From the NCBI GenBank assembly GCA_013360535.1, contig JABWBL010000165.1, positions 1-7,329 of the forward strand: a stretch of 7,329 nt of DNA. The letters are read 5' to 3'. This stretch comes from Planctomycetaceae bacterium (GTDB taxonomy: Bacteria; Planctomycetota; UBA1135; GCA-002686595). This document shows positions 1 through 6,154 of the stretch, piece by piece (position 1 is the first letter of the stretch; each line of letters starts with the position of its first letter). The position numbers and the translations under genes are program-made. Under the pieces are notes generated by a model that ran no database searches, was not told where the DNA came from, and worked only from the letters and a program-made list of their open reading frames with translations.

Positions 1-177
1 GGCGGCGGGCGCGGTCGCAGCGGCGCGGCGCCCACGGGCGGCGCACGCAATCCGATGCAGGAAGCGCGCGACGCGGAGAAGGCCAAGGCCGAAGCCGCGA
101 AGAAGGCCGAGGAGAAGGCCGCCAAGGACGCCGAGAAGCCTGCGGACCCCAGCGCACCGGGCGGAAACAAGCAGTGA
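1..177 (+). CDS. C-terminal end of an Ala/Lys/Glu-rich protein (5' partial)
   Basis: Frame 1 is open from the left edge to a TGA at 175-177 and gives 58 residues, with G or C at nearly every third position. The visible part is a Gly/Arg-rich stretch followed by an Ala-Lys-Glu-rich segment (about residues 20-47) with a charged pattern that could form a single helix or coiled coil. It ends in a Pro/Gly tail. No catalytic motif is visible and the function cannot be told from this tail, which looks like a disordered or linker-like C-terminus. Its stop overlaps the GTG start of the next gene in a GTGA arrangement, so the two are probably co-transcribed and translationally coupled. The N-terminal part lies outside the window. 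Confidence 0.7.
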   Translation, partial: GGGRGRSGAAPTGGARNPMQEARDAEKAKAEAAKKAEEKAAKDAEKPADPSAPGGNKQ

Positions 178-539
178 GCGACAAGCCGACGAACAACCCT
201 TTCGCCGCGCTGCGCGACAAGCTCGGGCCCTTGCCTCCGGGGCCCGCGGCGGCGCCCGCGAACGCAAGAGACGCCGAAAAGCCCAAGGAAAAGCGCTATT
301 CCGGCCGCGTCACCGTGCGCCGCGAACGTTCGGGCCGCGGTGGCAAGGCCGTCACGCTCGCCGAAGGTCCCGGTCTGTCGGGGCATCCGCTCGAGAAGCT
401 CGCGAAGGAGCTCGCGCGCTCGCTGGGCACCGGCGCACGCGTCGAGAACAACGCGCTCGTCGTGCAGGGCGACCAGCCCGACCGCGTCGTCGCGTGGCTC
501 ACCGAGCACGGCTTCGCCGAGGTCCAACGCGGCAACTGA
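174..539 (+). CDS. yciH: YciH/SUI1-family translation initiation factor (eIF1-like)
   Basis: The product has 121 residues and starts at GTG overlapping the upstream TGA; a GGCGGA stretch about nine bases upstream can serve as ribosome binding site. Residues 1-40 are a Pro/Ala-rich, probably flexible N-terminus (NPFAALRDKLG at 8-18). Residues about 43-118 form the SUI1 domain, with three family hallmarks: the basic RERSGRGGK segment (50-58), LGTGARV (84-90) followed by a strand ending in VQGD (97-100), and the closing helix with EHGF (111-114). Known for the family: YciH is the bacterial relative of eukaryotic/archaeal eIF1; it binds the small ribosomal subunit near the P site and affects initiation fidelity, and in E. 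coli it is reported to inhibit translation under stress. The length is typical for the family with a slightly long N-terminus. The domain call is strong; the physiological role is inferred from the family. Confidence 0.9.
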   Translation: MSDKPTNNPFAALRDKLGPLPPGPAAAPANARDAEKPKEKRYSGRVTVRRERSGRGGKAVTLAEGPGLSGHPLEKLAKELARSLGTGARVENNALVVQGDQPDRVVAWLTEHGFAEVQRGN

Positions 540-667
540 GATTCTCGGGCGAACGAGAGCGCGAGCCCTGCGGACGGGCGGGCCATTTCGCGCCAAATTG
601 CGACTCGGTAGCATGTTGCGCCTCCAAGGTTCGACGCCGCCCGGCTCCACGACAGGATCTGCCCCCC
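540..667 (+). other. Intergenic region between yciH and the barrel gene
   Basis: There are 128 bases without a supported gene. A short stem (TCTCG at 543-547 pairing with CGAGA at 554-558, six-base loop) follows the yciH stop directly, but it has no T-run and is too weak to call a terminator. I see no convincing -35/-10 pair. An AGGA at 654-657, ten bases before the ATG at 668, is the likely ribosome binding site of the next gene. The spacing suggests the barrel gene has its own promoter, but the sequence does not prove it. Confidence 0.4.
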
Positions 668-1420
668 ATGCTCTCCTTCTGCACCGTCGCCCTCGCTTCC
701 GCTTCGCTGCTCTCGACGCCTGCGCCGCTCGATCCGCTGGCCGCGCCCGAGCCGGCGGCCTTCGAGCGCATGTTCGCCGCCGCCGCGGTTCCGCAGGCGG
801 CCGGGCGCTCGCTCCTCGGCTACACCTACATCGAGGGCGGTTACTTCTCGACCGACGTCGACGCCTATGACGAAGCCACCGACTCGGTGTACCTGCGCGG
901 TTCGCTCGACCTGTTCGACCTGTTCTACCTCTACGTCGAATACGCCAAGGAAGACCTCGAGAACGTCGACGTCGGCGCCGCCGGAGGCACGGGCGGTGGC
1001 AAGTTGCTCGCGGGAGTCGGCCCCGGCACCAGCACGTTCGGCGACTTCTCGAACCGTCAATTCGCGCTCGGTGTCGGCGTGCACCTGCCGCTCGCGGAGC
1101 GTGTCGACGTCGTCGGCGAGGCCGCCTGGCTCTATGCCGACATCGACAGCGACCAGCTCACCAACCTCGACGACACCAACGACGGCTGGACCGCGTTCAC
1201 CGGACTGCGCTGGATCGCGTTGCCGTGGCCGACCGGCGGGCTCGAGCTCAACGGCGGCGCGCGCTGGACCGACCTGCAGGCGCTGCTCTCGGAAGATGAG
1301 GTGCTGTCGTGGGAGGTCGGCGCACGCGCGCACTTCCTCGAGTTCGCGAGCGTCGGCCTGCGCTACCAGATTCAGGAAGACGACAGCACGTACGCGCTCA
1401 ACGCGCGGCTGTCGCTCTGA
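668..1420 (+). CDS. Small outer-membrane beta-barrel protein
   Basis: The product has 250 residues. I chose the ATG at 668 because a signal-peptide-like hydrophobic Ala/Ser/Leu N-terminus (residues 1-18) follows it and AGGA lies ten bases upstream; the frame is open further upstream but reads as Arg-rich non-coding sequence. After an Ala/Pro-rich segment, residues about 48-250 alternate polar and hydrophobic/aromatic residues in short amphipathic strands: 50-63, 73-93, 130-157, 173-185, 191-201, 213-221, 226-236 and 240-250. Asp-rich turns separate them (for example around 158-172). This is the pattern of an 8-10-stranded barrel with Gly-rich strands. The last residue is Leu, not the Phe usual for BAM substrates. 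It could be a structural or porin-like protein; no enzyme motif is seen. Its last 23 bases overlap the end of the convergent gene on the other strand. Confidence 0.75.
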   Translation: MLSFCTVALASASLLSTPAPLDPLAAPEPAAFERMFAAAAVPQAAGRSLLGYTYIEGGYFSTDVDAYDEATDSVYLRGSLDLFDLFYLYVEYAKEDLENVDVGAAGGTGGGKLLAGVGPGTSTFGDFSNRQFALGVGVHLPLAERVDVVGEAAWLYADIDSDQLTNLDDTNDGWTAFTGLRWIALPWPTGGLELNGGARWTDLQALLSEDEVLSWEVGARAHFLEFASVGLRYQIQEDDSTYALNARLSL

Positions 1421-2129
1421 AACGCACGAAGCGCACGACGTCGCCGACGATCGCGCTCTCGATGCCGTCGCGCGGCACTCGCAGGTCGAGGCCGGCCTCG
1501 CGCGCGAGCTTGCGCAGCAGCGTGAGTTCCTCGTCGGTCGTCGAGATCACGCCGGTTTCTGCGGCTTTTGCGAGCAGTTCGCGCGACAGCGCCTCGGCAC
1601 GCCCACGTTCGCTCTCCAGATCGCCGCGCCCCGTGCCCATCGGCGTGCCCGCACGACCGTAAAGCTCGTCGTGCAACGCGGGGAACACGTCGGGATCGGT
1701 CAGCACGCTCGCCATCCAGAGGTGGTCGCAACTTGCGTCGGCGTAGTTCGAGAGCGGTTGCGTGCTGGGAAGCGGCAAGTCGAGCCCGAGCTTCGCGCCG
1801 ACCACGTGCAGCGCGCGGGTGAGCTCCTCGACCTCTTCGCCGGCGAGGTTGAGCCACAGCACCGCGCGGCCTAACACGAGCTTCTCCGCGAGAATCAGCG
1901 GCAGTTCCGCCACCGCTGCGCCCAGATACAGGCTGCGGCCGCTGCCCTTGGGCGGCAGTGCGTTCACAAGCTCGTCGACGAGCCCGAGCCCCGTCTCGAG
2001 CACGCCCTCGACCTTCTCCTCATCGAAGAACGTTGATCCGTCACCCTCGCAGTAGGTCCGGCCCAGACGCTCCCAATCGAGCTCCTCCACCAGCTCGCCC
2101 CACGCCGCCCCAAAAAGCTCCGCCGTCAT
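1398..2129 (-). CDS. Unrecognised protein, possibly derived from a Rossmann-type methyltransferase fold
   Basis: The product has 243 residues from ATG 2129-2127 to TGA 1400-1398. I do not recognise the family. Visible features: an acidic/aromatic N-terminus (residues 1-35), a helix (37-57), then a strand-turn-helix at 64-82 (SLYLGAAVAELPL), a strand at 88-95 (RAVLWLNL) and helix 97-113. A conserved-looking segment DHLWMASVLTDPDVFP follows at 135-150, and a final strand VVRFVRFRA at 231-239. The order resembles the first half and last strand of class I SAM-dependent methyltransferases, but the glycine loop (YLGAAVAELP) is not a clean GxGxG, so it may be degenerate or a different fold. There is no signal peptide, so it is probably cytoplasmic. 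No Shine-Dalgarno precedes the ATG; an in-frame GTG at 2153 is an alternative start. It stands alone on its strand, divergent from the cytochrome-like gene and overlapping the barrel gene by 23 bases. Confidence 0.75.
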   Translation of the reverse strand: MTAELFGAAWGELVEELDWERLGRTYCEGDGSTFFDEEKVEGVLETGLGLVDELVNALPPKGSGRSLYLGAAVAELPLILAEKLVLGRAVLWLNLAGEEVEELTRALHVVGAKLGLDLPLPSTQPLSNYADASCDHLWMASVLTDPDVFPALHDELYGRAGTPMGTGRGDLESERGRAEALSRELLAKAAETGVISTTDEELTLLRKLAREAGLDLRVPRDGIESAIVGDVVRFVRFRATAAR

Positions 2130-2259
2130 CGCGCGCAGCGGTATAGCGTCCACGGGCCGCGTAAGAGAGGCGTCAGCACGGATCCCTTCGTGACCCCGGC
2201 CCCTCCCATCGGTTCCGATGACCGTCCCTGACTCCCCAGCCCCCCTTCGAGTGCCCCCG
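2130..2259. promoter_or_regulatory. Divergent intergenic region with a small dyad
   Basis: These 130 bases separate two divergent genes, so they must carry promoters for both. The clearest element is a perfect dyad CATCGGTTCCGATG at 2207-2220 (6-bp arms, 2-base centre), about 40 bases before the plus-strand start; it is too tightly spaced for a good hairpin and is more like an operator. On the minus strand a TATACC hexamer (2140-2145) lies ten bases before the ATG at 2129 and could be a -10 for a nearly leaderless transcript. These are readings by eye; no matching -35 is convincing. Confidence 0.3.
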
Positions 2260-2724
2260 ATGAAACTCCCCGCTGTTCTCTGCCTGTCCGTCCTCACCCT
2301 CGCCCTCGTCCCCACCGTCACGGTCTTCGCTTCCAGTTCGCCCGCGCCCGCGCTCGTCCAGGGCGGCGGCAAGCTCGGCACCGCCATGGAAGAGCTCGGC
2401 GGCGCCGTCAAGGCGCTCTCGGAACGCATCAAGAAGGGCGAGGCGCTCGAGGAAGGCCTGCCCGACGTCTGGAAGGTCCAGCGCGCCGTGATCGACGCCA
2501 AGTCCGAGCTGCCCGAGACGATCACCGCGCTCACCGACGAAAAGGCCAAGAAGAAGGCCGCCCTCGCCTACCGCGAGCAGATGCAGGAGCTGATGCGCTC
2601 GCTGCTCGACGTCGAAATGGGCCTCGCCTCCGGCGACGCCAAGAAAGCCGACAAGGCCCTGCGCGCCGCCGACAACCTCAAGTCCGCCGGCCACAGCCAA
2701 TTCCGCAAGCAAGGCGGCAAGTAG
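2260..2724 (+). CDS. Exported cytochrome b562-family protein
   Basis: The product has 154 residues. The start at ATG 2260 places a classic signal peptide first (basic K2, hydrophobic core about 4-23, probable cleavage after an Ala-Ser stretch near 24-32); an upstream in-frame ATG at 2218 would add 14 Pro-rich residues before it. The mature part is all-helical and aligns by eye with E. coli cytochrome b562 over its whole length. TAMEEL (41-46) matches the DNMETL region carrying the Met ligand. QRAVIDAKSELPE (74-86) matches RAAALDAQKATPP. The last helix ending GHSQFR (144-149) matches the His-ligand region. Met43 and His145 therefore correspond to axial ligands Met7 and His102 of the mature E. 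coli protein. There is no CXXCH, so haem, if bound, would be non-covalent. By family it is a periplasmic four-helix bundle, perhaps an electron carrier. The gene stands alone and converges with recQ. Confidence 0.72.
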   Translation: MKLPAVLCLSVLTLALVPTVTVFASSSPAPALVQGGGKLGTAMEELGGAVKALSERIKKGEALEEGLPDVWKVQRAVIDAKSELPETITALTDEKAKKKAALAYREQMQELMRSLLDVEMGLASGDAKKADKALRAADNLKSAGHSQFRKQGGK

Positions 2725-2742
2725 CCCCGCGCGGATCGGGCT
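2723..2742 (+). terminator. Possible weak terminator stem after the cytochrome-like gene
   Basis: AGCCC at 2723-2727 can pair with GGGCT at 2738-2742 around a ten-base GC-rich loop, starting inside the TAG stop of the plus-strand gene. A second imperfect stem (TGA-G-TCGA at 2752-2759 with TCGATCA at 2765-2771) fills the rest of the 44-base convergent gap and touches the recQ stop. Neither is followed by a clear T-run, so this is a weak candidate supported mainly by its location between convergent genes. Confidence 0.25.
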
Positions 2743-2768
2743 CGGCATTCTTGAGTCGATAGTTTCGA

Positions 2769-4463
2769 TCAGACGTCCACGCGTTCGATGCGCTGGCGGC
2801 GCGGGTCGATCGTGCGCAGTTGAAGGTCGGTGGTGCTCTGCACGACGAGGCGCACGCGGTTGCCTTCGCCTTCGACGCGCACGACTTGGCCGAGGTGGCG
2901 GCGGTCGATGCGGACCCAGTCGCCGCGTTGCCAGCGTTCGGTGCGTTCGGGGGCGGGAGCGGCGCTCGCGCGGGCGGTGAAGTGAGTCGAGCGCCAGGTG
3001 GCAGCGTCCTTGCAGATGTCGCAGGCGCCGCAAGGTGCGGCGGGTTCGGGGAGGCCAAAATGCCGCGAAATCGTGGCGCGGCGGCATTCTTCGGCGAGGC
3101 CGGCGAAACGCGCCATCGCGAGCAGGCCTTCGAGGTCGGCGCGGCGCTTGTCGGGGCTGCCGACGCTCTCGGGCAGCTCGGCGGGGTCGAGCTCACGCAC
3201 GAGACGCAGGTCGTTGGTCTCGAACGAGCCTTCGGTGACGCCCAAAACCTCGAGCCACTTGAGGCAGATCGAGACGCGGTTGTCCGAACGGTTCTTGATG
3301 AGCAGTTCGTCGCGCAGGTCGTCGAGGTCCTTCGTCGCGAGGCGCTCGCCCCAGCCGCGCAGCGTCTCGTAGACGCCGAGCATGTATTCACGCGACGGGT
3401 TGGCCCACTCGACAAAACCCTGCTGGATCGCAAGGTCTTCCTCGAAATAGAGCAATTCGCACCACGCGGCCTTTCCGTCGCGGCCCGCGCGGCCAACTTC
3501 CTGGGTCCAGGCTTCGAGCGTGCGCGGCACTTGCGCGTGCAGCACAAAACGAATGTCTTCCTTGTCGACGCCCATGCCAAAGGCGTTGGTGGCGAGCACG
3601 ACGTCGCGCTCCGAGCGCATGAAACGCTCCTGCATCGAGCGGCGCTCCTGCGGCGAGAGCTTGCCGTGGTAGACGAGCGTGTCGATGCCGGAACGCTTGA
3701 GCTCCAAGTGCAGCGCCTCGAGGTCGCGGATCAGCGACGAGTAGACGATGCCTGGGCCGTCGATGGCGCGCACGCGCTCGGCGAGCAGCGGCACCTTCTC
3801 CTCGGCGAGGTCGACGCGCGTGGCGGCGAGAAAGAGCTCCGGCCGTTCGATGCCGGTGCGCACGACCAGCGGATCGCGCAGCGCGAGGCTCGCGACGATG
3901 TCGGCGGCGACTTTCGGCGTCGCGGTCGCGGTGAGCGCGATCGTCGTCGGCGAGCCGATGCGCGCGCGGTATTCACCCAGCCGCGAGTAGTCGGGCCGGA
4001 AGTCGTGCCCCCACTGGCTCACGCAGTGCGCCTCGTCGACGGCCATGCGCGAGATGCTCAATTTCGGCGCAAATTCGATGAAATCCGCGGCCCGGAAGCG
4101 CTCCGGCGTCACGTAGAGCAACTCGAGCTCGCCCCGCGCCGCCGCCTCGAGCCGCGCGCGCCGTTGGCCGGAATCGAGCGACGAGTTCACGAACGCCGCG
4201 CGCACGCCCTTCTTGCGCAGCGCATCGACCTGGTCTTGCATCAGCGCGATCAGCGGGCTGATCACGAGCGTCAGTCCGTCGAGCACGACCGCCGGCAGCT
4301 GGTAACACAGTGACTTGCCAGCGCCCGTCGGCATCGTCAGCAGCACATCGCGCCCGCCGACGAAAGCCTCGATCACCTCACGCTGCGGCCCGCGGAACTC
4401 CCGCAGCCCGAACCGCTCCCCCAGCGCCCGCTCGAGCGCCGCTCCATCGACCTTGGACGTCAT
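2769..4463 (-). CDS. recQ: ATP-dependent DNA helicase RecQ
   Basis: The product has 564 residues from ATG 4463 (an in-frame ATG at 4499 would add 12 non-conserved residues; neither has a well-spaced Shine-Dalgarno). All superfamily 2 RecQ motifs are present: motif 0 FRGPQREVI (23-31), Walker A MPTGAGKS (44-51), Ia ISPLIALMQDQ (68-78), Ib TPER (119-122), DEAH with the aromatic-rich loop (143-159), III ALTATATP (176-183), V ATNAFGMGVDK (291-301) and VI QEVGRAGRDG (321-330). A winged-helix-like segment follows (about 357-425). Four zinc-ligand cysteines come after it: C460 in ECRR and C478, C481, C484 in CGACDIC. The C-terminus lacks an HRDC domain and instead has a short beta-rich SH3/Tudor-like tail (about 512-564) beginning RGDWVRIDRRHLGQVV. 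RecQ unwinds DNA 3'-5' in recombination and fork repair. The winged helix preceding the zinc site is a layout I recall from some shorter bacterial RecQs. All catalytic residues are intact. Confidence 0.96.
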   Translation of the reverse strand: MTSKVDGAALERALGERFGLREFRGPQREVIEAFVGGRDVLLTMPTGAGKSLCYQLPAVVLDGLTLVISPLIALMQDQVDALRKKGVRAAFVNSSLDSGQRRARLEAAARGELELLYVTPERFRAADFIEFAPKLSISRMAVDEAHCVSQWGHDFRPDYSRLGEYRARIGSPTTIALTATATPKVAADIVASLALRDPLVVRTGIERPELFLAATRVDLAEEKVPLLAERVRAIDGPGIVYSSLIRDLEALHLELKRSGIDTLVYHGKLSPQERRSMQERFMRSERDVVLATNAFGMGVDKEDIRFVLHAQVPRTLEAWTQEVGRAGRDGKAAWCELLYFEEDLAIQQGFVEWANPSREYMLGVYETLRGWGERLATKDLDDLRDELLIKNRSDNRVSICLKWLEVLGVTEGSFETNDLRLVRELDPAELPESVGSPDKRRADLEGLLAMARFAGLAEECRRATISRHFGLPEPAAPCGACDICKDAATWRSTHFTARASAAPAPERTERWQRGDWVRIDRRHLGQVVRVEGEGNRVRLVVQSTTDLQLRTIDPRRQRIERVDV

Positions 4464-4505
4464 CCCCCCGATTGTGGCGCGCCCCGTCGCCCCTTGCACG
4501 CCCGC

Positions 4506-6047
4506 TCAACGCGCCGCGAGCACGTCGGCGAGCGCGAAACTCAAGCTCCAGCTCTCCTCCTCGCTCTTGAGCTGGAGACGCACCCGCCCGTCGCCGAGCT
4601 CGACGCGGCCGATCCCGAGCCATTGGGGGTGATAGCGATCGACGGTCGAGTCATCGACGTCAGCTTCGGGGCCGAGTGTCTTGATCTTGCCGGTGAAGGG
4701 CACGGTGAGCTCGGCGGTGCGAGCGTTGCCGGTCGCCGGATCGACGAGCGAGATCGGAAGGCGCGCGACGGAATCGGTCTCCGAGTCCACGCGCCCCCAC
4801 GAGCCCGTCATCACCGCGAGCTCGCGGCACAGCGCCGTCGAGGGTTCGATGGGTTGCAGCACGAAGCGCGCGGGCCCCGGCACAGCGCGAAACTCGCGCT
4901 GCCAGAGGATCGCCATCGGATTCGCCTCCCAATCCCCTTCTTTCGGGTATCGAGGCAAGGCTGCGGACTTCACGAAACACAACAGCGCTCCCGAACGCTC
5001 CGCGATCACCAAGCGGTCACCTAGCGTGACACAAGCCTCGATGGCGAACTTCCCCTGGAGAGCCAGAACGTCGACCACCTTGCCGCGGGGGTTGATCTCG
5101 TAGGTCAGGGTGTCCCGCTCGTCGAATTCACTCTGGCCCACGCCTCGTCGCGCCGTTCCGCCGAACACGAGCAGCATCGGCTCGTCGTGCCGGCACGAAC
5201 CGTGGAGCACACGAGCGGACCACTGCATCCAGCCCAGATGGGTCTCATCAAAGCCCTCGCGTGCTTCCTGCAACGGCAGCCGCCAGTCCTCGCTGGATCT
5301 CCGAAATCCTTGTGCGAAGCGTCGGGGTGGCTGAGCCGGCGGATCGCTGGATACCGACCGCCGCTGGAACTCCCAAATCCGCTCGAGCTGCCAGCGGTCG
5401 GCTCCCGTTTGCTTGTCGAGCGCAAGGATCGGCAGGTCGGGCCGCGCCCGCACGACGAGCATGTCCCCGAAGCAGGTCAGGTCACGACGGAAGCAATACC
5501 GCTGGAACTCGGTGATTGGCATGGAGTCCGGGTCCGGACCCGGAAGAACCCGGTCCCAATGCGGAACGCCACTTCGCGAGTCGAGGCACAGGACCTGGCT
5601 GCCGAGATCGCCTGTGAACAAGAGGAAGAGCCGACCCTCTTCGACCAACGCATCTGCGAACCAAGCCTCGGGATCCAACGCAGCGACGCGCTCCACCGTG
5701 GAAACGTTCCAAATGTCGAGCTGCCGTCCGGTGGAAAGCGAGACGCGCTTCAGTTGGGTCGGGAAGTCGGCGCTCGCGAACCATGCGACCTCAGAGTCGG
5801 CGCACAGGAACCAGCCGCGATCGGAGTTGAATTCGAGCGGCATGCGAGAGGCGCCCTGGACGAACTCGTAGCCACCAGTGGGGGTGCCGAGCAGCTTGCC
5901 GCCAGAGAGCGCGATCTCCCACGGCAGTTCCGCGTCGGGGATGGGCTCGATCGACGTGGCGCCGACCTGCAGGCGCACTTGCGCGAGCTCGGGCACGAGC
6001 GGGTCGGACGAGAGCTGCAGGGCGGCCAGAACCAGGGCGAGGAGCAT
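4506..6047 (-). CDS. Exported beta-propeller-like (PQQ-type repeat) protein of unknown function
   Basis: The product has 513 residues. The start at ATG 6047 is supported by GAGGAA on the minus strand (6063-6058), ten bases upstream. Residues 1-13 are a short hydrophobic signal-like segment without a basic residue after Met. The rest is rich in beta strands with Trp/Asp/Gly turns. Two segments fit PQQ-like/quinoprotein blades: VLCLDSRSGVPHWDRVL (152-168) and ILALDKQTGADRWQLER (207-223), each a strand, Asp-x-x-(S/T)-Gly turn, then Trp. A third weaker one is SLVDPATGNARTAEL (433-447). A Pro/Arg-rich, probably loop-like stretch lies at 230-260. Six or more cysteines (for example 82, 154, 185, 192, 285) could form disulfides. 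No catalytic residues are recognised, so binding of PQQ is not implied. It probably acts outside the cytoplasm. It is the gene before recQ and divergent from another exported protein. Confidence 0.8.
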   Translation of the reverse strand: MLLALVLAALQLSSDPLVPELAQVRLQVGATSIEPIPDAELPWEIALSGGKLLGTPTGGYEFVQGASRMPLEFNSDRGWFLCADSEVAWFASADFPTQLKRVSLSTGRQLDIWNVSTVERVAALDPEAWFADALVEEGRLFLLFTGDLGSQVLCLDSRSGVPHWDRVLPGPDPDSMPITEFQRYCFRRDLTCFGDMLVVRARPDLPILALDKQTGADRWQLERIWEFQRRSVSSDPPAQPPRRFAQGFRRSSEDWRLPLQEAREGFDETHLGWMQWSARVLHGSCRHDEPMLLVFGGTARRGVGQSEFDERDTLTYEINPRGKVVDVLALQGKFAIEACVTLGDRLVIAERSGALLCFVKSAALPRYPKEGDWEANPMAILWQREFRAVPGPARFVLQPIEPSTALCRELAVMTGSWGRVDSETDSVARLPISLVDPATGNARTAELTVPFTGKIKTLGPEADVDDSTVDRYHPQWLGIGRVELGDGRVRLQLKSEEESWSLSFALADVLAAR

Positions 6048-6057
6048 GGGTTGAGCG

Positions 6058-6063
6058 TTCCTC
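6058..6063 (-). promoter_or_regulatory. Ribosome binding site of the beta-propeller gene
   Basis: The minus strand reads GAGGAA ten bases upstream of the ATG at 6047. It is the best Shine-Dalgarno match I see in the window and supports that start. Confidence 0.6.
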
Positions 6064-6122
6064 AGGACTTGGACGGCGCCGCGGGGGTCCCGGACGACGG
6101 CGGAAGGCCGGATGGGTGGACG

Positions 6123-6141
6123 TGACCGCGGGACGCGGTCA
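6123..6141. promoter_or_regulatory. Perfect dyad in the divergent gap, candidate operator or 5' leader hairpin
   Basis: TGACCGCG (6123-6130) and CGCGGTCA (6134-6141) are exact inverse complements around a 3-base centre GGA. The element ends 13 bases before the plus-strand ATG at 6155 and about 75 bases before the minus-strand start at 6047, in a 107-base gap that must hold both promoters. It could be a regulator binding site for both genes or a GC-rich hairpin in the leader of the plus-strand gene next to its weak AGG (6146-6148) ribosome site. Which one applies cannot be decided from the sequence. Confidence 0.4.
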
Positions 6142-6154
6142 ATCTAGGTCTCCC

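Noticed and set aside
61..140. Repetitive AAG/GCC/GAG stretch as a possible DNA repeat
   Set aside because: It is explained by the Ala-Lys-Glu-rich protein composition; there is no fixed unit length.
494..667. N-terminal extension of the barrel protein from an upstream ATG inside yciH
   Set aside because: The extra residues are Arg-rich and would bury the signal peptide; the ATG at 668 has an AGGA at suitable distance.
296..1333. Long open minus-strand frame (345 codons) opposite yciH and the barrel gene
   Set aside because: It spans two plus-strand genes and their gap, which both have recognisable domains or signals; its composition is that of an antisense frame.
2130..2549. N-terminal extension of the unrecognised minus-strand protein to 383 residues
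   Set aside because: The extension runs antisense through the cytochrome-like gene and is a Ser/Pro/Arg-rich, low-information sequence; real-looking protein begins at the ATG at 2129.
2820..4313. Long open plus-strand frame opposite recQ (497 codons)
   Set aside because: It is a mirror of the recQ coding frame in GC-rich DNA: its residues are dominated by Arg, Ala, Val, Glu and His with no domain, while the opposite strand holds every RecQ motif.
5187..6125. Open plus-strand frame (312 codons) opposite the beta-propeller-like gene
   Set aside because: It has no motif or ribosome site, and it runs through the start and divergent gap of the minus-strand gene, which has a good GAGGAA site and PQQ-like repeats.
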